NCBI GenBank assembly: GCA_021836665.1
Contig: JAKBHQ010000493.1
Coordinates: 1 to 5,407 of the forward strand
Source of the DNA: Thermoplasmata archaeon
Lineage (GTDB): Bacteria; Actinomycetota; Acidimicrobiia; Acidimicrobiales; Acidimicrobiaceae
Direction: 5' to 3'
DNA: 5,407 nucleotides
The notes below the pieces were generated by a model, which saw only the letters and a list, made by a program, of their open reading frames with translations, had not been told where the DNA came from and made no database searches. The translations under genes and the position numbers were made by a program. Positions 5,265 through 5,407 of the stretch are shown in pieces; the stretch's first letter is position 1, and each line of letters starts with the position of its first letter.

Positions 5265-5280
5265 CGACCCAGCAAAGGTC

Positions 5281-5296
5281 CGCCACTTGGGTGGCG
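5281..5296 (-). terminator. Hairpin behind the right-edge acetyltransferase gene
   Basis: CGCCAC (5281-5286) and GTGGCG (5291-5296) form a perfect six-base-pair stem with a TTGG loop. On the minus strand it starts 14 bases after the TAG stop and is followed by GACCTTTGC, so the U-run is poor. It is the best terminator candidate for that gene. Confidence 0.45.
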
Positions 5297-5310
5297 CCAT
5301 TGAGTCAACG

Positions 5311-5407
5311 CTACGAGCTGCAGATCGGTTCACTCGATGAGATATCCGCAGTGTAGGCCCGATCAAGATGGTCTATCTTGAATCCCAGCTCCTCGTAAAG
5401 TTTCAAG
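5311..5407 (-). CDS. mshD: C-terminal end of a GNAT acetyltransferase, probably mycothiol synthase MshD (partial)
   Basis: Reading the minus strand in from the right edge, one frame gives 31 residues and a TAG stop at 5313-5311. The sequence LKLYEELGFKIDHLDRAY is the classic end of a GNAT N-acetyltransferase: the acetyl-CoA-binding helix with the L-x-L-Y-x-x-L-G-F motif, followed by a final strand. The tail (TADISSSEPICSS) is polar. Among actinobacterial GNAT proteins, a final LYxxLGF followed by a strand ending in D-x-A-Y is what I recall for MshD, which transfers acetyl from acetyl-CoA to the cysteinyl amine of Cys-GlcN-inositol in the last step of mycothiol synthesis. GNAT is well supported. 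MshD is a guess strengthened by the neighbouring Rv2466c-like gene. The gene is convergent to that neighbour. Confidence 0.68.
   Translation of the reverse strand, partial: LKLYEELGFKIDHLDRAYTADISSSEPICSS

Overview
The window reads as a compact chromosomal segment of an actinobacterium whose G+C content is, by eye, close to 50%. Three things point that way: a MaoC-like hydratase closely resembling mycobacterial Rv0130/HtdZ, a homologue of the mycothiol-dependent reductase Rv2466c, and what looks like the C-terminus of mycothiol synthase (MshD). Such a moderate G+C with this gene content would fit a lineage such as Acidimicrobiia better than Mycobacterium or Streptomyces, but that placement is inference.

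Layout. Positions 1-3570 are read leftwards. From upstream to downstream on the minus strand they hold rlmN (23S rRNA/tRNA adenine C2-methyltransferase), a 121-residue four-helix membrane protein of unknown function, a MaoC/HtdZ-like (R)-hydratase, a class-III-like polyphosphate kinase 2, a 68-residue membrane-anchored zinc-ribbon protein, and the probable start of another gene running off the left edge. Gaps are 47-143 bases. The genes may be partly co-transcribed, but a strong ribosome binding site before the membrane protein and a hairpin plus a -10-like box before ppk2 suggest several entry points. Positions 3569-5131 are read rightwards and hold a VIT/CCC1-family Fe/Mn transporter and a DsbA-fold oxidoreductase related to Rv2466c. 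The annotated starts of rlmN and the transporter share two bases (CATG). A later transporter start would instead open a 97-bp divergent promoter. At the right edge the last 31 codons of a GNAT acetyltransferase, probably MshD, converge on the oxidoreductase.

How the genes fit together. Most are housekeeping functions: ribosome modification, polyphosphate-driven nucleotide phosphorylation, acyl-CoA hydration and metal transport. The most suggestive pairing is at the right end. A reductase relative whose CPWC active site has become CIWT, leaving a single cysteine in the whole protein, sits beside a probable mycothiol biosynthesis gene. This hints at a monothiol, mycothiol-linked redox enzyme. 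Its upstream region carries two palindromes resembling operator sites, and the intergenic region behind it is unusually rich in inverted repeats. I saw no mobile element, CRISPR array, rRNA or convincing tRNA, and no clearly new multi-gene system.
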